A stretch of DNA of 64,000 bases from Tenacibaculum skagerrakense (GCF_004345825.1 NZ_SLXM01000002.1:186001-250000); one strand, 5' to 3'; shown: positions 8,744-17,316, numbered from the stretch's first letter. Made by a program: numbers and translations. Notes: generated by a model from the letters alone, not told the origin.

Positions 8744-9217
8744 TTACTCATGATGATACGGTTCATTTCTTAAAATGGTAAAACCACGATAAATTTGTTC
8801 TACAATAAATAAACGAATCATTTGATGAGAAAAAGTCATTTTTGATAACGATAACTTTCCGTTTGCTTTTTTGTAAACAGTATCTGAAAAACCGTAAGGT
8901 CCTCCAATTACTAAAACCAATTGTTTTATACCAGAATTCATTTTCTTCTGAAGAAAACTAGAAAATTCAATAGAGGTATAGTGCTTTCCTTTGTCATCTA
9001 ATAAAATAAGCTCATCGGTATTTTGAAGTTTAGAAAGAATCAGCTCACCTTCTTTTTCTTTTTGCTGTGCTTCCGATAAGTTTTTAGCATTTTTGATATC
9101 TGGAATAATCTCTATCTCAAACTTCACATAATGTTTTAATCGATCTTGATAAAGCTCAATTAATTGATTCAAGTTTTTATCGTCTGTTTTTCCAACAGCA
9201 AGTAATTTAATTTTCAT
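8744..9217 (-). CDS. rlmH: 23S rRNA (pseudouridine1915-N3)-methyltransferase RlmH
   Basis: A 157-residue SPOUT methyltransferase that uses SAM to methylate pseudouridine 1915 in helix 69 of 23S rRNA. Length and motifs match: M-K-I-K-L-L-A-V-G-K-T at the start, V-I-G-G-P-Y-G in the trefoil knot, and the C-terminal F-S-H-Q-M-I-R-L-F-I-V-E-Q-I-Y-R followed by Y-H-H-E. It is divergent from nadC, with 124 nt between the two starts. The -7 box ends only 4 nt before the ATG, so the mRNA may be leaderless. Confidence 0.97.
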   Translation of the reverse strand: MKIKLLAVGKTDDKNLNQLIELYQDRLKHYVKFEIEIIPDIKNAKNLSEAQQKEKEGELILSKLQNTDELILLDDKGKHYTSIEFSSFLQKKMNSGIKQLVLVIGGPYGFSDTVYKKANGKLSLSKMTFSHQMIRLFIVEQIYRGFTILRNEPYHHE

Positions 9218-9221
9218 GCTT

Positions 9222-9229
9222 CAAAATTA
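9222..9229 (-). promoter_or_regulatory. -7 box of rlmH, only 4 nt from the start codon
   Basis: The minus strand reads TAATTTTG, a perfect TAnnTTTG box, followed by 4 nt and then the rlmH ATG. Transcription would begin at or next to the start codon. A TTG sits 22 nt upstream of the box, slightly further than ideal. Confidence 0.5.
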
Positions 9230-9341
9230 CAAATGTTGAAGTAGGAAACACCAATTTTTTACCGTTTTAATTAATTCATGATTTCTAATTGATAACTCAT
9301 AATTGTAAAAATGCTATTTTTACATCAATAACAACAATAGA

Positions 9342-10202
9342 ATGATATCTAAAGAACAATTTAATAGAGAGCTTGATTTAATTATTGCGAATGCAATACG
9401 TGAAGATATTGGAACCGGAGATCATACATCATTATCATGTATCCCAGAAAATGCTACCGGAAGAGCAAAATTATTAGTAAAAGATGAAGGAATTATAGCT
9501 GGAGTTGAATTTGCTAAAATGGTTTTTGTGTATGTTGATCCAAGTCTAGAGGTTGAGGTGTTAATTAATGATGGAGAGAAAGTATCGTATGGAGATATTG
9601 TATTTTATGTATCTGGAAAATCACAGTCAATATTACAAGCAGAGCGTTTAGTGTTAAATGCAATGCAGCGAATGAGTGCAATTGCAACAAAGACTCGTTT
9701 TTTCATGGATTTATTAGAAGGAACAAAAACGAAAGTATTAGACACGCGTAAAACAACTCCAGGAATTAGAGCTTTAGAAAAGTGGGCGGTAAAAATTGGA
9801 GGCGGAGAGAACCATCGTTTTGCTTTGTATGATATGGTAATGATTAAAGACAATCATATTGATTTTGCAGGCGGAATTACACAAGCAATTACTAAAACGA
9901 AAGCCTATTTAGCTGCAAAGAAATTAGATATTAAAATAATTGTTGAGGCTAGAGATTTAGAGGAAATCAAAGAGATTTTATCAAATGAAGGAGTATACCG
10001 AATTTTAATTGATAATTTCAATTATGAAGATACAAGAAAAGCTGTTGAACTTATAGGTGATCAATGTTTAACCGAGAGTTCAGGTGGAATTAATGAACAA
10101 ACAATTCGTAAGTATGCCGAATGTGGAGTAGATTTTATCTCTTCAGGAGCGCTTACACATTCCGTATATAATTTAGACTTAAGTCTAAAAGCAGTAGATT
10201 AA
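9342..10202 (+). CDS. nadC: Nicotinate-nucleotide pyrophosphorylase (carboxylating)
   Basis: A 286-residue quinolinate phosphoribosyltransferase, which turns quinolinate and PRPP into nicotinate mononucleotide, CO2 and PPi in de novo NAD synthesis. Visible motifs are R-E-D-I-G-T-G-D-H-T-S near the N-terminus, the active-site run D-T-R-K-T-T-P-G-I-R (about 131-140), K-I-G-G-G-E-N-H-R and M-I-K-D-N-H-I, and E-S-S-G-G-I-N close to the end. nadA and nadB are not in the window. The M3 peptidase gene starts 15 nt downstream on the same strand, so co-transcription is likely. Confidence 0.97.
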   Translation: MISKEQFNRELDLIIANAIREDIGTGDHTSLSCIPENATGRAKLLVKDEGIIAGVEFAKMVFVYVDPSLEVEVLINDGEKVSYGDIVFYVSGKSQSILQAERLVLNAMQRMSAIATKTRFFMDLLEGTKTKVLDTRKTTPGIRALEKWAVKIGGGENHRFALYDMVMIKDNHIDFAGGITQAITKTKAYLAAKKLDIKIIVEARDLEEIKEILSNEGVYRILIDNFNYEDTRKAVELIGDQCLTESSGGINEQTIRKYAECGVDFISSGALTHSVYNLDLSLKAVD

Positions 10203-10217
10203 TCAAACACATAGTAA

Positions 10218-12320
10218 ATGAAAAAATACATTTTTATGGCAACAATTGCTTTAGCAGTTAGTTGTAATACCAAAGAAACCAAAAAAGATACAGATGATAT
10301 GAGTACTTCAGAAAATCCATTATTAGTTAAAAGTACTTTAGATTATGGGGTTCCTGATTTTACAAAAATTAAGAACGAACATTTTATGCCTGCAATTTTA
10401 AAAGGTATGGAGGTTCAAAATGAAGAAATTGCCAAAATTGTTTCAAATACAGAGGAACCAACTTTTGAAAATACAATTTTAGCCTTAGAGGAAAGTAGTA
10501 AAACCTTAGATAATGTTACGGCAGTTTTTTATGCATTAGCTGGAGCTCATACAAATGATGTAATCAAAGAAAATCAAAAAGAGTTAGCGCCGAAATTCTC
10601 TAAGCATACAGATGATATTTTATTAAATACTAAACTTTTCGAGAGAATAAAAAAGGTTCATGAGAATCTTGAGTCATTGAATTTAGATGCTGAGTCAAAA
10701 CATTTAGTTAAAGAAACCTTTAAAAGGTTTGCAAAGGCAGGAGCAAATTTATCTGAAGAAGACAAAGCGAAGTTAAAAGATATCAATGCGAAACTGGCGA
10801 GTTTATCAAATGATTTTGGAAAGAAATTATTAGATGCAAGCAAAAAAGGCGGAGTTGTAGTTGATGATAAAGCCAAGTTAAAAGGATTCTCTGAAGAGAA
10901 AATTAAGTCTATCGAGAAAGACGGAAAGTATGAAATTCAATTAATCAATACTACACAACAACCTTCGTTACAAACATTAGAAAATAGAGAGGTTAGAAAA
11001 GAATTATTTAATAAATCTATTTGCAGAACTGAAGGTGGTGAGTACGATACTTCTGACTTAGTAAAGCAAATGGTTACTTTACGTGCTCAGAAAGCAAAAA
11101 TCCTTGGATTTGACAATTATGCTAGCTGGAGTTTACAAGGAACCATGGCTTCTACACCAGATAAAGTGTTTGATATGTTTAATAACTTAATTCCTGGTTC
11201 TTTAGAAAAAGCGGCATCGGAGATCAAAGAAATACAAGTAGAAATTGAAAAGAATAGTGGGGATTTTAAACTAACTCCGTACGATTGGAATTTTTATGCT
11301 GAAAAAGTTCGTAAGTCTAAGTATAGTTTAGATGAAGAAGAGGTAAAGCAGTATTTTGAAATTACTAATGTATTAGAAAAAGGAGTATTCTTTGCAGCAA
11401 CAAAATTATACGGTTTAACTTTTAAAAAGCGTACTGACATTCCTGTTTATCACCCAGATGTTGTAGTTTATGAAATCTTTGAAGAAGATGGGAGTAAGTT
11501 AGGGTTATATTATGGAGACTTTTTTGCTAGGGATAGTAAAAGAGGAGGAGCTTGGATGAGTGCTTTTGTAAAGCAATCAAAATTACGTAATCAAAAACCA
11601 GCGGTTTATAATGTGTGTAATTCACCAAAACCAGCTGAAGGAGAACCAGCATTAATTAGTTTTGATGAAGTTGAAACAATGTTCCATGAGTTTGGTCATG
11701 CGTTACATGGTTTGTTTGGAGATCAGCAATATGCTTCAATTTCAGGAACTAGTACAGCAAGAGATTTTGTAGAGTTTCCATCACAGTTTAATGAAAATTG
11801 GGCAACGCATCCTGAAGTGTTAAACAACTATGCTTTACACTATAAAACTGGAGAGGTAATTCCGGATGCTTTGCTAAAGAAGATTAAAGATGCAGGAACT
11901 TTTAACCAAGGTTATTCTATCATCGAAAACTTATGTTCTTCTAATTTAGATATGCAATGGCATACAATTGGTGTTGATACTTCAGTTGATGATGTAGCAG
12001 CATTTGAAAAAGAGGCTTTAGCAAAAATGAAATTGAATGTTGATGAAATTCCACCAAGATATCGTTCTACATATTTTGCTCATATTTTTAGTGGAGGTTA
12101 TGCTGCCGGATATTACTCGTATCTATGGACAGAAATGTTAAGTCACGATGCATACGATTGGTTTAAAAGCAATGGTTTGTTAACTCGTGAAAATGGAGAT
12201 AAATTCCGTAAAGAAGTTTTGTCAAGAGGAAGCACAATGGATTATGCAGAAATGTATAAAACATTTGCAGGTAGAGATCCTAAAGCAGAGCCAATGTTAA
12301 AAGCTAGAGGATTACAATAA
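10218..12320 (+). CDS. M3 family metallopeptidase (peptidyl-dipeptidase Dcp-like), lipoprotein
   Basis: A 700-residue zinc peptidase of the thimet oligopeptidase/Dcp type. The zinc-binding helix M-F-H-E-F-G-H-A-L-H is at about 489-498 and the third ligand Glu lies about 25 residues later; the substrate-binding H-I-F-S-G-G-Y-A-A-G-Y-Y-S-Y region is near residue 620. The N-terminus M-K-K-Y-I-F-M-A-T-I-A-L-A-V-S-C is a lipoprotein signal, so the enzyme should be lipid-anchored and trim peptides in the periplasm. Length fits Dcp. It lies between nadC (15 nt) and the transglutaminase-like gene (12 nt). Confidence 0.93.
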   Translation: MKKYIFMATIALAVSCNTKETKKDTDDMSTSENPLLVKSTLDYGVPDFTKIKNEHFMPAILKGMEVQNEEIAKIVSNTEEPTFENTILALEESSKTLDNVTAVFYALAGAHTNDVIKENQKELAPKFSKHTDDILLNTKLFERIKKVHENLESLNLDAESKHLVKETFKRFAKAGANLSEEDKAKLKDINAKLASLSNDFGKKLLDASKKGGVVVDDKAKLKGFSEEKIKSIEKDGKYEIQLINTTQQPSLQTLENREVRKELFNKSICRTEGGEYDTSDLVKQMVTLRAQKAKILGFDNYASWSLQGTMASTPDKVFDMFNNLIPGSLEKAASEIKEIQVEIEKNSGDFKLTPYDWNFYAEKVRKSKYSLDEEEVKQYFEITNVLEKGVFFAATKLYGLTFKKRTDIPVYHPDVVVYEIFEEDGSKLGLYYGDFFARDSKRGGAWMSAFVKQSKLRNQKPAVYNVCNSPKPAEGEPALISFDEVETMFHEFGHALHGLFGDQQYASISGTSTARDFVEFPSQFNENWATHPEVLNNYALHYKTGEVIPDALLKKIKDAGTFNQGYSIIENLCSSNLDMQWHTIGVDTSVDDVAAFEKEALAKMKLNVDEIPPRYRSTYFAHIFSGGYAAGYYSYLWTEMLSHDAYDWFKSNGLLTRENGDKFRKEVLSRGSTMDYAEMYKTFAGRDPKAEPMLKARGLQ

Positions 12321-12332
12321 AGTTTTACATAA

Positions 12333-12968
12333 ATGAACTGCTTAAGAGAGACTTATTTTTTTGATTATAGTAATGAAGTCATTCAGAATATTATCTCAGA
12401 ATTTAAAGATAAAGGATTGACAGATAAAGAAAATTCAATTCAAATCTATAATAAAGTTCGAGATGAATGGCGTTATGATCCATATACAATAAGTCTTTCT
12501 AAAGAAAAATATAAGGCCAGTCATATAGGTCAAAATTCTTCAGGAAATTGTGTAGAAAAATCTGTTTTATTGATTTCTTGTTTACGGGGACTAGGAGTTC
12601 CCGCACGATTGCATTTAGGTAAAGTAAAAAACCATATAGCAGTTGAGCGCTTAACCGAAAAGTTTGGTTCTAATGAACTTACACCACATGGAATGGTAAA
12701 TGTTGAATTAAACGAAAAGTGGTTAAAAATGTCACCTGCATTTAATACTGCTTTATGTAAAATGTTCAATGTTGAACCTTTAGAGTTTGATGGAGAGAAC
12801 AATTCCTTTTTACAACAATATAACAGTTCTGGAAGTTTGTTCATGGAATATGTTGATGATTACGGTCATTTTGAAGATGTGCCAGTCGAATTTATGGTGA
12901 ATAATATTAAAGAACATTATCCTCACATTTTTGATGTAGATGATTCTATATTGGAATTTAAATTATAG
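12333..12968 (+). CDS. Transglutaminase-like superfamily protein
   Basis: A 211-residue protein with the transglutaminase-like core: the nucleophile region S-S-G-N-C-V-E-K-S (Cys about 72) and the His in P-H-G-M-V-N-V-E-L (about 119). The usual Asp of the triad, normally in a W-x-x-x-D-P segment, is not seen; the matching place reads W-L-K-M-S-P-A-F-N. Either the third residue is supplied elsewhere or the enzyme is altered. No signal peptide is visible, so it is predicted cytoplasmic. It lies in the nadC-to-pentapeptide gene string with 12-14 nt spacings. Peptidase activity is only an inference from the fold. Confidence 0.75.
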   Translation: MNCLRETYFFDYSNEVIQNIISEFKDKGLTDKENSIQIYNKVRDEWRYDPYTISLSKEKYKASHIGQNSSGNCVEKSVLLISCLRGLGVPARLHLGKVKNHIAVERLTEKFGSNELTPHGMVNVELNEKWLKMSPAFNTALCKMFNVEPLEFDGENNSFLQQYNSSGSLFMEYVDDYGHFEDVPVEFMVNNIKEHYPHIFDVDDSILEFKL

Positions 12969-12982
12969 TTTCAAGAAGATCT

Positions 12983-13552
12983 ATGAACGAATACTTCAAT
13001 GATGAAATGTATACCAAAGTCAGTTTTACTAGTCAACAACTTAGTAAAACTGACTTTGATTCTTGTACGTTTAAGAGTTGTGATTTTTCCGATTTGCATA
13101 TTAATAGCTCTGAATTTTTAGAATGTGAGTTTATCGATTGTAACTTTAGTAATACTCGATTAAAAGGATCTAGTTTTAAAGAGGTTCATTTTTATAATTC
13201 TAAGTTATTAGGTGTTAAGTTTCATGAGTTAGAACCTTTTTTGTTGAAAATAAACTTCACCGATTGTCAATTAGATTATGCTTCTTTCTATCAGCTGAAA
13301 ATGCAAAATTTTCAGTTTGTTAATTGTAGTATCAAGGAAGTTGATTTTACTGAAGTAGATTTACAATTTTCCTATTTTGATAACTGTGATTTAACGGGTG
13401 CTATTTTTGAACAAACTGATTTACGAAGTGTAAATTTTAAAACATCGCGTAACTTTTCAATAGATTTAGAAACCAATAAAATTGAAAAAGCTGTTTTCTC
13501 TAAAGATAATGTTGTTAATCTATTAGAAAAATACAGAATAAGGGTAGAGTAA
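12983..13552 (+). CDS. Pentapeptide repeat protein
   Basis: A 189-residue protein made of tandem A(D/N)LXX-type pentapeptide repeats, for example F-K-S-C-D-F-S-D-L-H and F-I-D-C-N-F-S-N-T-R-L, rich in Phe, Cys, Asn and Asp. Such proteins fold as a right-handed quadrilateral beta helix. Some relatives mimic DNA and protect gyrase (Qnr type), but nothing here shows that role. No signal peptide is present. The early coding sequence contains a 17-bp perfect inverted repeat (13015-13058). It ends the four-gene string that starts with nadC. Confidence 0.85.
   Translation: MNEYFNDEMYTKVSFTSQQLSKTDFDSCTFKSCDFSDLHINSSEFLECEFIDCNFSNTRLKGSSFKEVHFYNSKLLGVKFHELEPFLLKINFTDCQLDYASFYQLKMQNFQFVNCSIKEVDFTEVDLQFSYFDNCDLTGAIFEQTDLRSVNFKTSRNFSIDLETNKIEKAVFSKDNVVNLLEKYRIRVE
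13015..13058 (+). repeat. 17-bp perfect inverted repeat within the pentapeptide gene
   Basis: Bases 13015-13031 pair perfectly with 13042-13058 around a 10-nt loop. The structure begins 32 nt after the A of the start codon and would form a stable mRNA hairpin just downstream of the initiation region. It is not followed by a T-tract. Confidence 0.8.
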
Positions 13553-13564
13553 TTTGTTTTTTTA

Positions 13565-13584
13565 GTCACAGAGTCACAGAGTCA
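13565..13584. repeat. Short tandem repeat GTCACAGA
   Basis: Two exact copies of the 8-mer GTCACAGA and part of a third lie just upstream of the four-helix-bundle gene. Similar CACAGAG-type repeats are commonly seen beside S23/IVS-type genes in Bacteroidetes, as far as I recall. Confidence 0.6.
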
Positions 13585-13654
13585 AAATTAATTATAGTAG
13601 TTTATAAAGTTTTTATAGTTGTTAAAACTTTTTATTTTTGAAATAAAACACGCT

Positions 13655-14014
13655 ATGAAAACATTTAGAGAATTAATTGTCTGGCAAAAGTCTATGAGTT
13701 TTGTTACAGAAATCTACAAGATTACAAAAGCTTTTCCAGATGATGAAAAGTATGGAATAACCTCTCAAATAAGAAGAAGTGCTATTTCGATACCAAGTAA
13801 TATTGCAAAAGGTTATGGAAGGAGTGGTTTAAAAGATTATTTACGATTCTTAAATATCTCAATGGCTTCCTTGTTTGAATTACAAACACAATTAGAAATT
13901 TCATATAATCTCGAATTTGTTACCAAATTTAAATTTGAAAAATTATTTGAGTTATCAAGAGAGATTGAAAGAATGTTGTCAAGTTTAATTAGGAAACTCA
14001 AAGAAAGAAGATGA
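13655..14014 (+). CDS. Four-helix-bundle protein (S23/IVS type)
   Basis: A 119-residue helical protein with the family signature: M-K-T-F-R-E-L-I-V-W-Q-K-S, Y-G-I-T-S-Q-I-R-R-S-A-I-S-I-P-S-N-I-A-K-G, and F-L-N-I-S-M-A-S-L-F-E-L-Q-T-Q-L. Relatives are encoded in intervening sequences of 23S rRNA genes and are structurally related to the Avd protein of diversity-generating retroelements; many stand alone, with no known role. The ATG at 13655 gives the canonical M-K-T-F start; an upstream TTG would add 12 residues. Degenerate repeats flank it on both sides, which suggests a mobile or once-mobile unit. No reverse transcriptase is nearby. Confidence 0.88.
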   Translation: MKTFRELIVWQKSMSFVTEIYKITKAFPDDEKYGITSQIRRSAISIPSNIAKGYGRSGLKDYLRFLNISMASLFELQTQLEISYNLEFVTKFKFEKLFELSREIERMLSSLIRKLKERR

Positions 14015-14030
14015 TTTCAAACAGGAAGAG

Positions 14031-14142
14031 CTATTAATTTAAACGCTTTGTAGCTAATAATCTCAGAAACTTTGAGCCTAACTAACTAATAATCTATGTA
14101 ACTTTGAAACACCATAACTTAGCATCTTTGTAACTAGTAAAA
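14031..14142. repeat. Degenerate 32-nt tandem repeats after the four-helix-bundle gene
   Basis: CTAATAATCT occurs at 14054-14063 and 14086-14095, and AACTTTGA at 14068-14075 and 14100-14107, both with a period of 32 nt. A third, more diverged copy starts near 14118 and runs to the YihY start codon, and a shorter one may start at 14031. One copy holds TAACTTTG (14099-14106), which matches the TAnnTTTG promoter box and might drive the YihY gene. Confidence 0.65.
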
Positions 14143-15072
14143 ATGTCAGAAGAAATAGAACAAAATCTAGAAAAAATACCTGTAATCAATTGGTTGGTAA
14201 AGTTTGGGAAACAAATTAAAATTCCAGGCTTAGAAGGATTATCGCTCTATGATGTGCTGGAAATGTATGTTATTGGAATTGTAAAAGGCGCATTAACAAC
14301 TCGTGCTGGTGGAATTGCATTTAGCTTCTTTATGGCAATTTTTCCTTTTTTACTGTTCATACTTACGCTAATACCATATTTACCAATAGAAGGTTTTCAA
14401 GAAGGGTTATTCGATTTAATCCGTGAGGCATTACCTCCTAAAACTTTTGAAGCGGTAGATGGCGTAATTAAAGATATTTTAAACAATCAATATGGAGGTT
14501 TATTATCATTTGGTTTTTTAGCCTCAATTTTTTTAATGACTAATGGTGTAAATGCTATTTTTGGAGGATTTGAGTATTCTTATCATGTACGTGAGTTTCG
14601 AAATGTATTTCGCTCATATCTAGTGTCGTTAGGAGTATCATTGTTAATGTCGTTCTTTTTAATTGTTACCGTTTCTCTTATCATTCTATATCAAATCGCA
14701 CTTTCAAAAATTGATAAAATTGGTTGGTTTGATACGGGAGAAATGAACCTGTTTTACTTAGGAAGAGGTTTGTTGTTCCTTATAATGATTTACACAATTG
14801 TTTCTATATTGTTTAGATATGGAACTAAACAAGGGAAGCAAATCAAGTTTTTTTCTGCTGGAGCGTTACTAACAACGGTAGTATCTTTATTTACATTTTA
14901 TCTTTTTGGTATCTATGTAGTTAAGTTCGCAAAATACAATCAACTATACGGGTCTATAGGTACTTTGTTGATTTTGATGTTGTTTATATGGTTAAATGCA
15001 ATTGTATTACTATTAGGTTTTGAACTAAATGCATCTATCTATCAGTTAAAACGTAGAAATAAAACTTCATAA
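14143..15072 (+). CDS. YihY/BrkB family inner-membrane protein
   Basis: A 309-residue polytopic protein with about six hydrophobic segments. The family pattern is visible in T-T-R-A-G-G-I-A-F-S-F-F-M-A-I-F-P-F-L-L-F, in the mid-protein Y-S-Y-H-V-R-E-F-R-N-V-F-R-S-Y, and in the last helices ending W-L-N-A-I-V-L-L-L-G-F-E-L-N-A. The family was once called ribonuclease BN by mistake; its function is unresolved. The last 6-8 residues are basic and probably cytoplasmic. It is followed by hisS after 69 nt. Confidence 0.92.
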   Translation: MSEEIEQNLEKIPVINWLVKFGKQIKIPGLEGLSLYDVLEMYVIGIVKGALTTRAGGIAFSFFMAIFPFLLFILTLIPYLPIEGFQEGLFDLIREALPPKTFEAVDGVIKDILNNQYGGLLSFGFLASIFLMTNGVNAIFGGFEYSYHVREFRNVFRSYLVSLGVSLLMSFFLIVTVSLIILYQIALSKIDKIGWFDTGEMNLFYLGRGLLFLIMIYTIVSILFRYGTKQGKQIKFFSAGALLTTVVSLFTFYLFGIYVVKFAKYNQLYGSIGTLLILMLFIWLNAIVLLLGFELNASIYQLKRRNKTS

Positions 15073-15141
15073 TCCGCCAATAAATTCAGATATTTGCAGG
15101 CTTAAATAAACACTATTTATTTTTTAATTGATTTATAACTT

Positions 15142-16506
15142 ATGAAACCAGGTATTCCAAAGGGAACGAGAGACTTTTCATCTACTGAAGTAGCAAGAAG
15201 AAACTTTATTTTTAATACAATAAAGCATTCTTTTGAGTTATTCGGTTTTCAACCAATAGAAACGCCTAGTTTTGAAAACTCTTCTACCTTAATGGGAAAA
15301 TATGGAGAGGAAGGAGATCGGTTAATTTTTAAAATTTTAAATTCAGGTGATTATTTAACTAAAGTAGATGATGCTTTGTTATCAGAAAAGGATAGTAATA
15401 AAGTTACTACTCAGATTTCTGAAAAAGCGTTACGTTACGATTTAACAGTGCCTTTTGCACGTTATGTTGTACAACACCAAAACGAGATTACTTTTCCGTT
15501 TAAACGTTATCAAATTCAACCCGTTTGGAGAGCAGATAAGCCTCAAAAAGGACGTTTTAGAGAATTTTATCAATGTGATGCAGATGTTGTAGGAAGTACT
15601 TCTTTATGGCAAGAGGTAGAGTTTGTTCAATTGTATGATTCCGTTTTTAGTAAGTTAAATGTTCAAGGAACGACCATTAAAATCAACAATCGAAAGATTT
15701 TATCTGGAATAGCTGAGGTTATTGGTGCAAAAGACAAGCTAATTGATTTTACAGTTGCTTTAGATAAGTTAGATAAAATTGGTAAAGATGGTGTTGTTGC
15801 TGAAATGATTTCAAAAGGAATTTCTGAAGAAGCAATTCAGAAGGTTCAACCTTTATTTGAGTTTACAGGAAGTAATAATGATAAGCTAAATGCTTTAGCA
15901 GATATGCTTATAACATCTGAAGAAGGAACAAAAGGAGTTGAAGAATTACGTTTTGTAATTGAGAATATTCAAGAATTAGAATTGCAAACAGCTACACTTG
16001 AATTAGATGTTACTTTAGCTAGAGGATTAAATTATTACACAGGAGCTATTTTTGAGGTTTCAGCTCCAAAAGAAGTGAAAATTGGCTCTATTGGAGGTGG
16101 TGGAAGATATGATGATTTGACAGGTATATTTGGTTTAAAGGATGTAAGTGGAGTCGGAATTTCGTTTGGTTTAGACCGAATTTATTTGGTAATGGAAGAA
16201 TTAGGTCTTTTTGAAGCTGTTGAATTACCAAAACCCAAAGTTTTATTCTTAAATTTCGAAGAGAATGAATCATTAGTTAAGATGAAAGCCATTGCAGAAT
16301 TAAGAACTAATGGAATTAAATCAGAATTGTATCCAGATCTTGCATCAAGTAATAATCAACAGAAAAAACAATGGAAATATGTTGATAAAAGAGGCATAGA
16401 TTTTGTAATTACTGATGTCGATAATGGACAATTCAAGTTTAAGGACACAAAAACAAGAGAAGAAAAACTCCTTACAATCAAGGAAATAATTAAAATAGTA
16501 CAATAA
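15142..16506 (+). CDS. hisS: Histidine--tRNA ligase
   Basis: A 454-residue class II aminoacyl-tRNA synthetase that charges tRNA-His. It starts with the typical K-P-G-I-P-K-G-T-R-D-F. Motif 2 is the run W-R-A-D-K-P-Q-K-G-R-F-R-E-F-Y-Q-C-D-A-D, the histidine loop is A-R-G-L-N-Y-Y-T-G-A-I-F-E, and motif 3 is G-V-G-I-S-F-G-L-D-R-I. The C-terminal anticodon-binding domain begins near residue 360. There are no truncations. folE follows after 48 nt but has its own promoter box. Confidence 0.97.
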   Translation: MKPGIPKGTRDFSSTEVARRNFIFNTIKHSFELFGFQPIETPSFENSSTLMGKYGEEGDRLIFKILNSGDYLTKVDDALLSEKDSNKVTTQISEKALRYDLTVPFARYVVQHQNEITFPFKRYQIQPVWRADKPQKGRFREFYQCDADVVGSTSLWQEVEFVQLYDSVFSKLNVQGTTIKINNRKILSGIAEVIGAKDKLIDFTVALDKLDKIGKDGVVAEMISKGISEEAIQKVQPLFEFTGSNNDKLNALADMLITSEEGTKGVEELRFVIENIQELELQTATLELDVTLARGLNYYTGAIFEVSAPKEVKIGSIGGGGRYDDLTGIFGLKDVSGVGISFGLDRIYLVMEELGLFEAVELPKPKVLFLNFEENESLVKMKAIAELRTNGIKSELYPDLASSNNQQKKQWKYVDKRGIDFVITDVDNGQFKFKDTKTREEKLLTIKEIIKIVQ

Positions 16507-16522
16507 AAAGAACTTTTTGTTT

Positions 16523-16530
16523 TATCTTTG
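16523..16530 (+). promoter_or_regulatory. -7 box of folE
   Basis: TATCTTTG is a perfect TAnnTTTG box located 24 nt before the folE ATG at 16555. No clear -33 TTG is seen at the right distance. The box covers an alternative TTG start at 16528 and so supports the ATG. Confidence 0.5.
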
Positions 16531-16554
16531 CAAAAAAACATTAAACAAAAAGTT

Positions 16555-17244
16555 ATGTTCGAGATCCATAATAATATGATAGACGATAGAATAGACGAAA
16601 TAGGTGAGAACCACGTTGGAACATCAGCAAAAACGCCATTGCGTGCAGATGCTTTTGATATTTCGGACGAAGAAAAGATTGCAAAAATCCAAGATAGCGT
16701 TAAAGATATCCTTGAAACTTTGGGTATGGATTTAACAGATGATAGCTTAAAAGGAACACCAAAACGTGTTGCTAAGGCTTTCGTAAATGAAATGTTTATG
16801 GGGTTAAACCCTAAAAACAAACCATCGGCTTCTACTTTTGATAATAATTATAAGTATGGAGAGATGTTAGTGGAAAAGAATATTATAGTGTATTCTACTT
16901 GTGAGCATCACTTATTACCAATTGTTGGTAGAGCACATGTTGCTTATATTTCTAATGGTAAAGTAATTGGTTTATCAAAGATGAATCGTATTGTTGAATA
17001 CTTCTCTAAAAGACCACAGGTTCAAGAGCGTTTAACTATGCAAGTTGTTCAAGCTATGCAAGAGGCTTTAGGAACAGATGATGTAGCTTGTGTTATCGAT
17101 GCAAAACATTTATGTGTAAATTCACGTGGAATTAAAGATATCGAGAGCTCTACAGTAACTGCAGAGTTTGGAGGAAAATTCAAAAATAAAGAGACTAAAA
17201 GAGAGTTTTTAGACTATATAAAACTGAATACAACATTTGATTAA
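16555..17244 (+). CDS. folE: GTP cyclohydrolase I
   Basis: A 229-residue enzyme that converts GTP to 7,8-dihydroneopterin triphosphate, the first step of folate and pterin synthesis. The zinc ligands are in S-T-C-E-H-H-L-L-P and H-L-C-V-N-S-R-G-I; the I-G-L-S-K-M-N-R-I-V and Q-V-Q-E-R-L-T runs complete the active site. The N-terminal 45 residues are less conserved, as usual. I chose the ATG at 16555, since the upstream TTG is inside the likely promoter box. It has a strong terminator 20-50 nt downstream. Confidence 0.97.
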   Translation: MFEIHNNMIDDRIDEIGENHVGTSAKTPLRADAFDISDEEKIAKIQDSVKDILETLGMDLTDDSLKGTPKRVAKAFVNEMFMGLNPKNKPSASTFDNNYKYGEMLVEKNIIVYSTCEHHLLPIVGRAHVAYISNGKVIGLSKMNRIVEYFSKRPQVQERLTMQVVQAMQEALGTDDVACVIDAKHLCVNSRGIKDIESSTVTAEFGGKFKNKETKREFLDYIKLNTTFD

Positions 17245-17261
17245 TTTCCTGAAAGAAACAT

Positions 17262-17300
17262 TAAAAAAAAGAGCAGCTATAAGTTGCTCTTTTTCTTTTT
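17262..17300 (+). terminator. folE terminator
   Basis: A 12-bp stem (17266-17277 with 17283-17294, one G-U pair) closes on a 5-nt loop and is followed by a T-rich run. It starts about 20 nt after the folE stop. Confidence 0.85.
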
Positions 17301-17308
17301 TTATTATT

Positions 17309-17316
17309 TACATTTG
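17309..17316 (+). promoter_or_regulatory. -7 box of the lipoprotein gene at 17345
   Basis: TACATTTG matches TAnnTTTG and lies 28 nt before the start codon, immediately after the folE terminator. The -33 region would fall in the T-tract and has no TTG. Confidence 0.42.

Noticed and set aside
12983..13552. Qnr-like gyrase-protecting resistance protein
   Set aside because: Only the general pentapeptide fold is seen; the specific loops and length of Qnr are not.
13655..14014. Part of a diversity-generating retroelement because the protein is Avd-like
   Set aside because: No reverse transcriptase, template or variable repeat pair is nearby; stand-alone S23-type genes are common.
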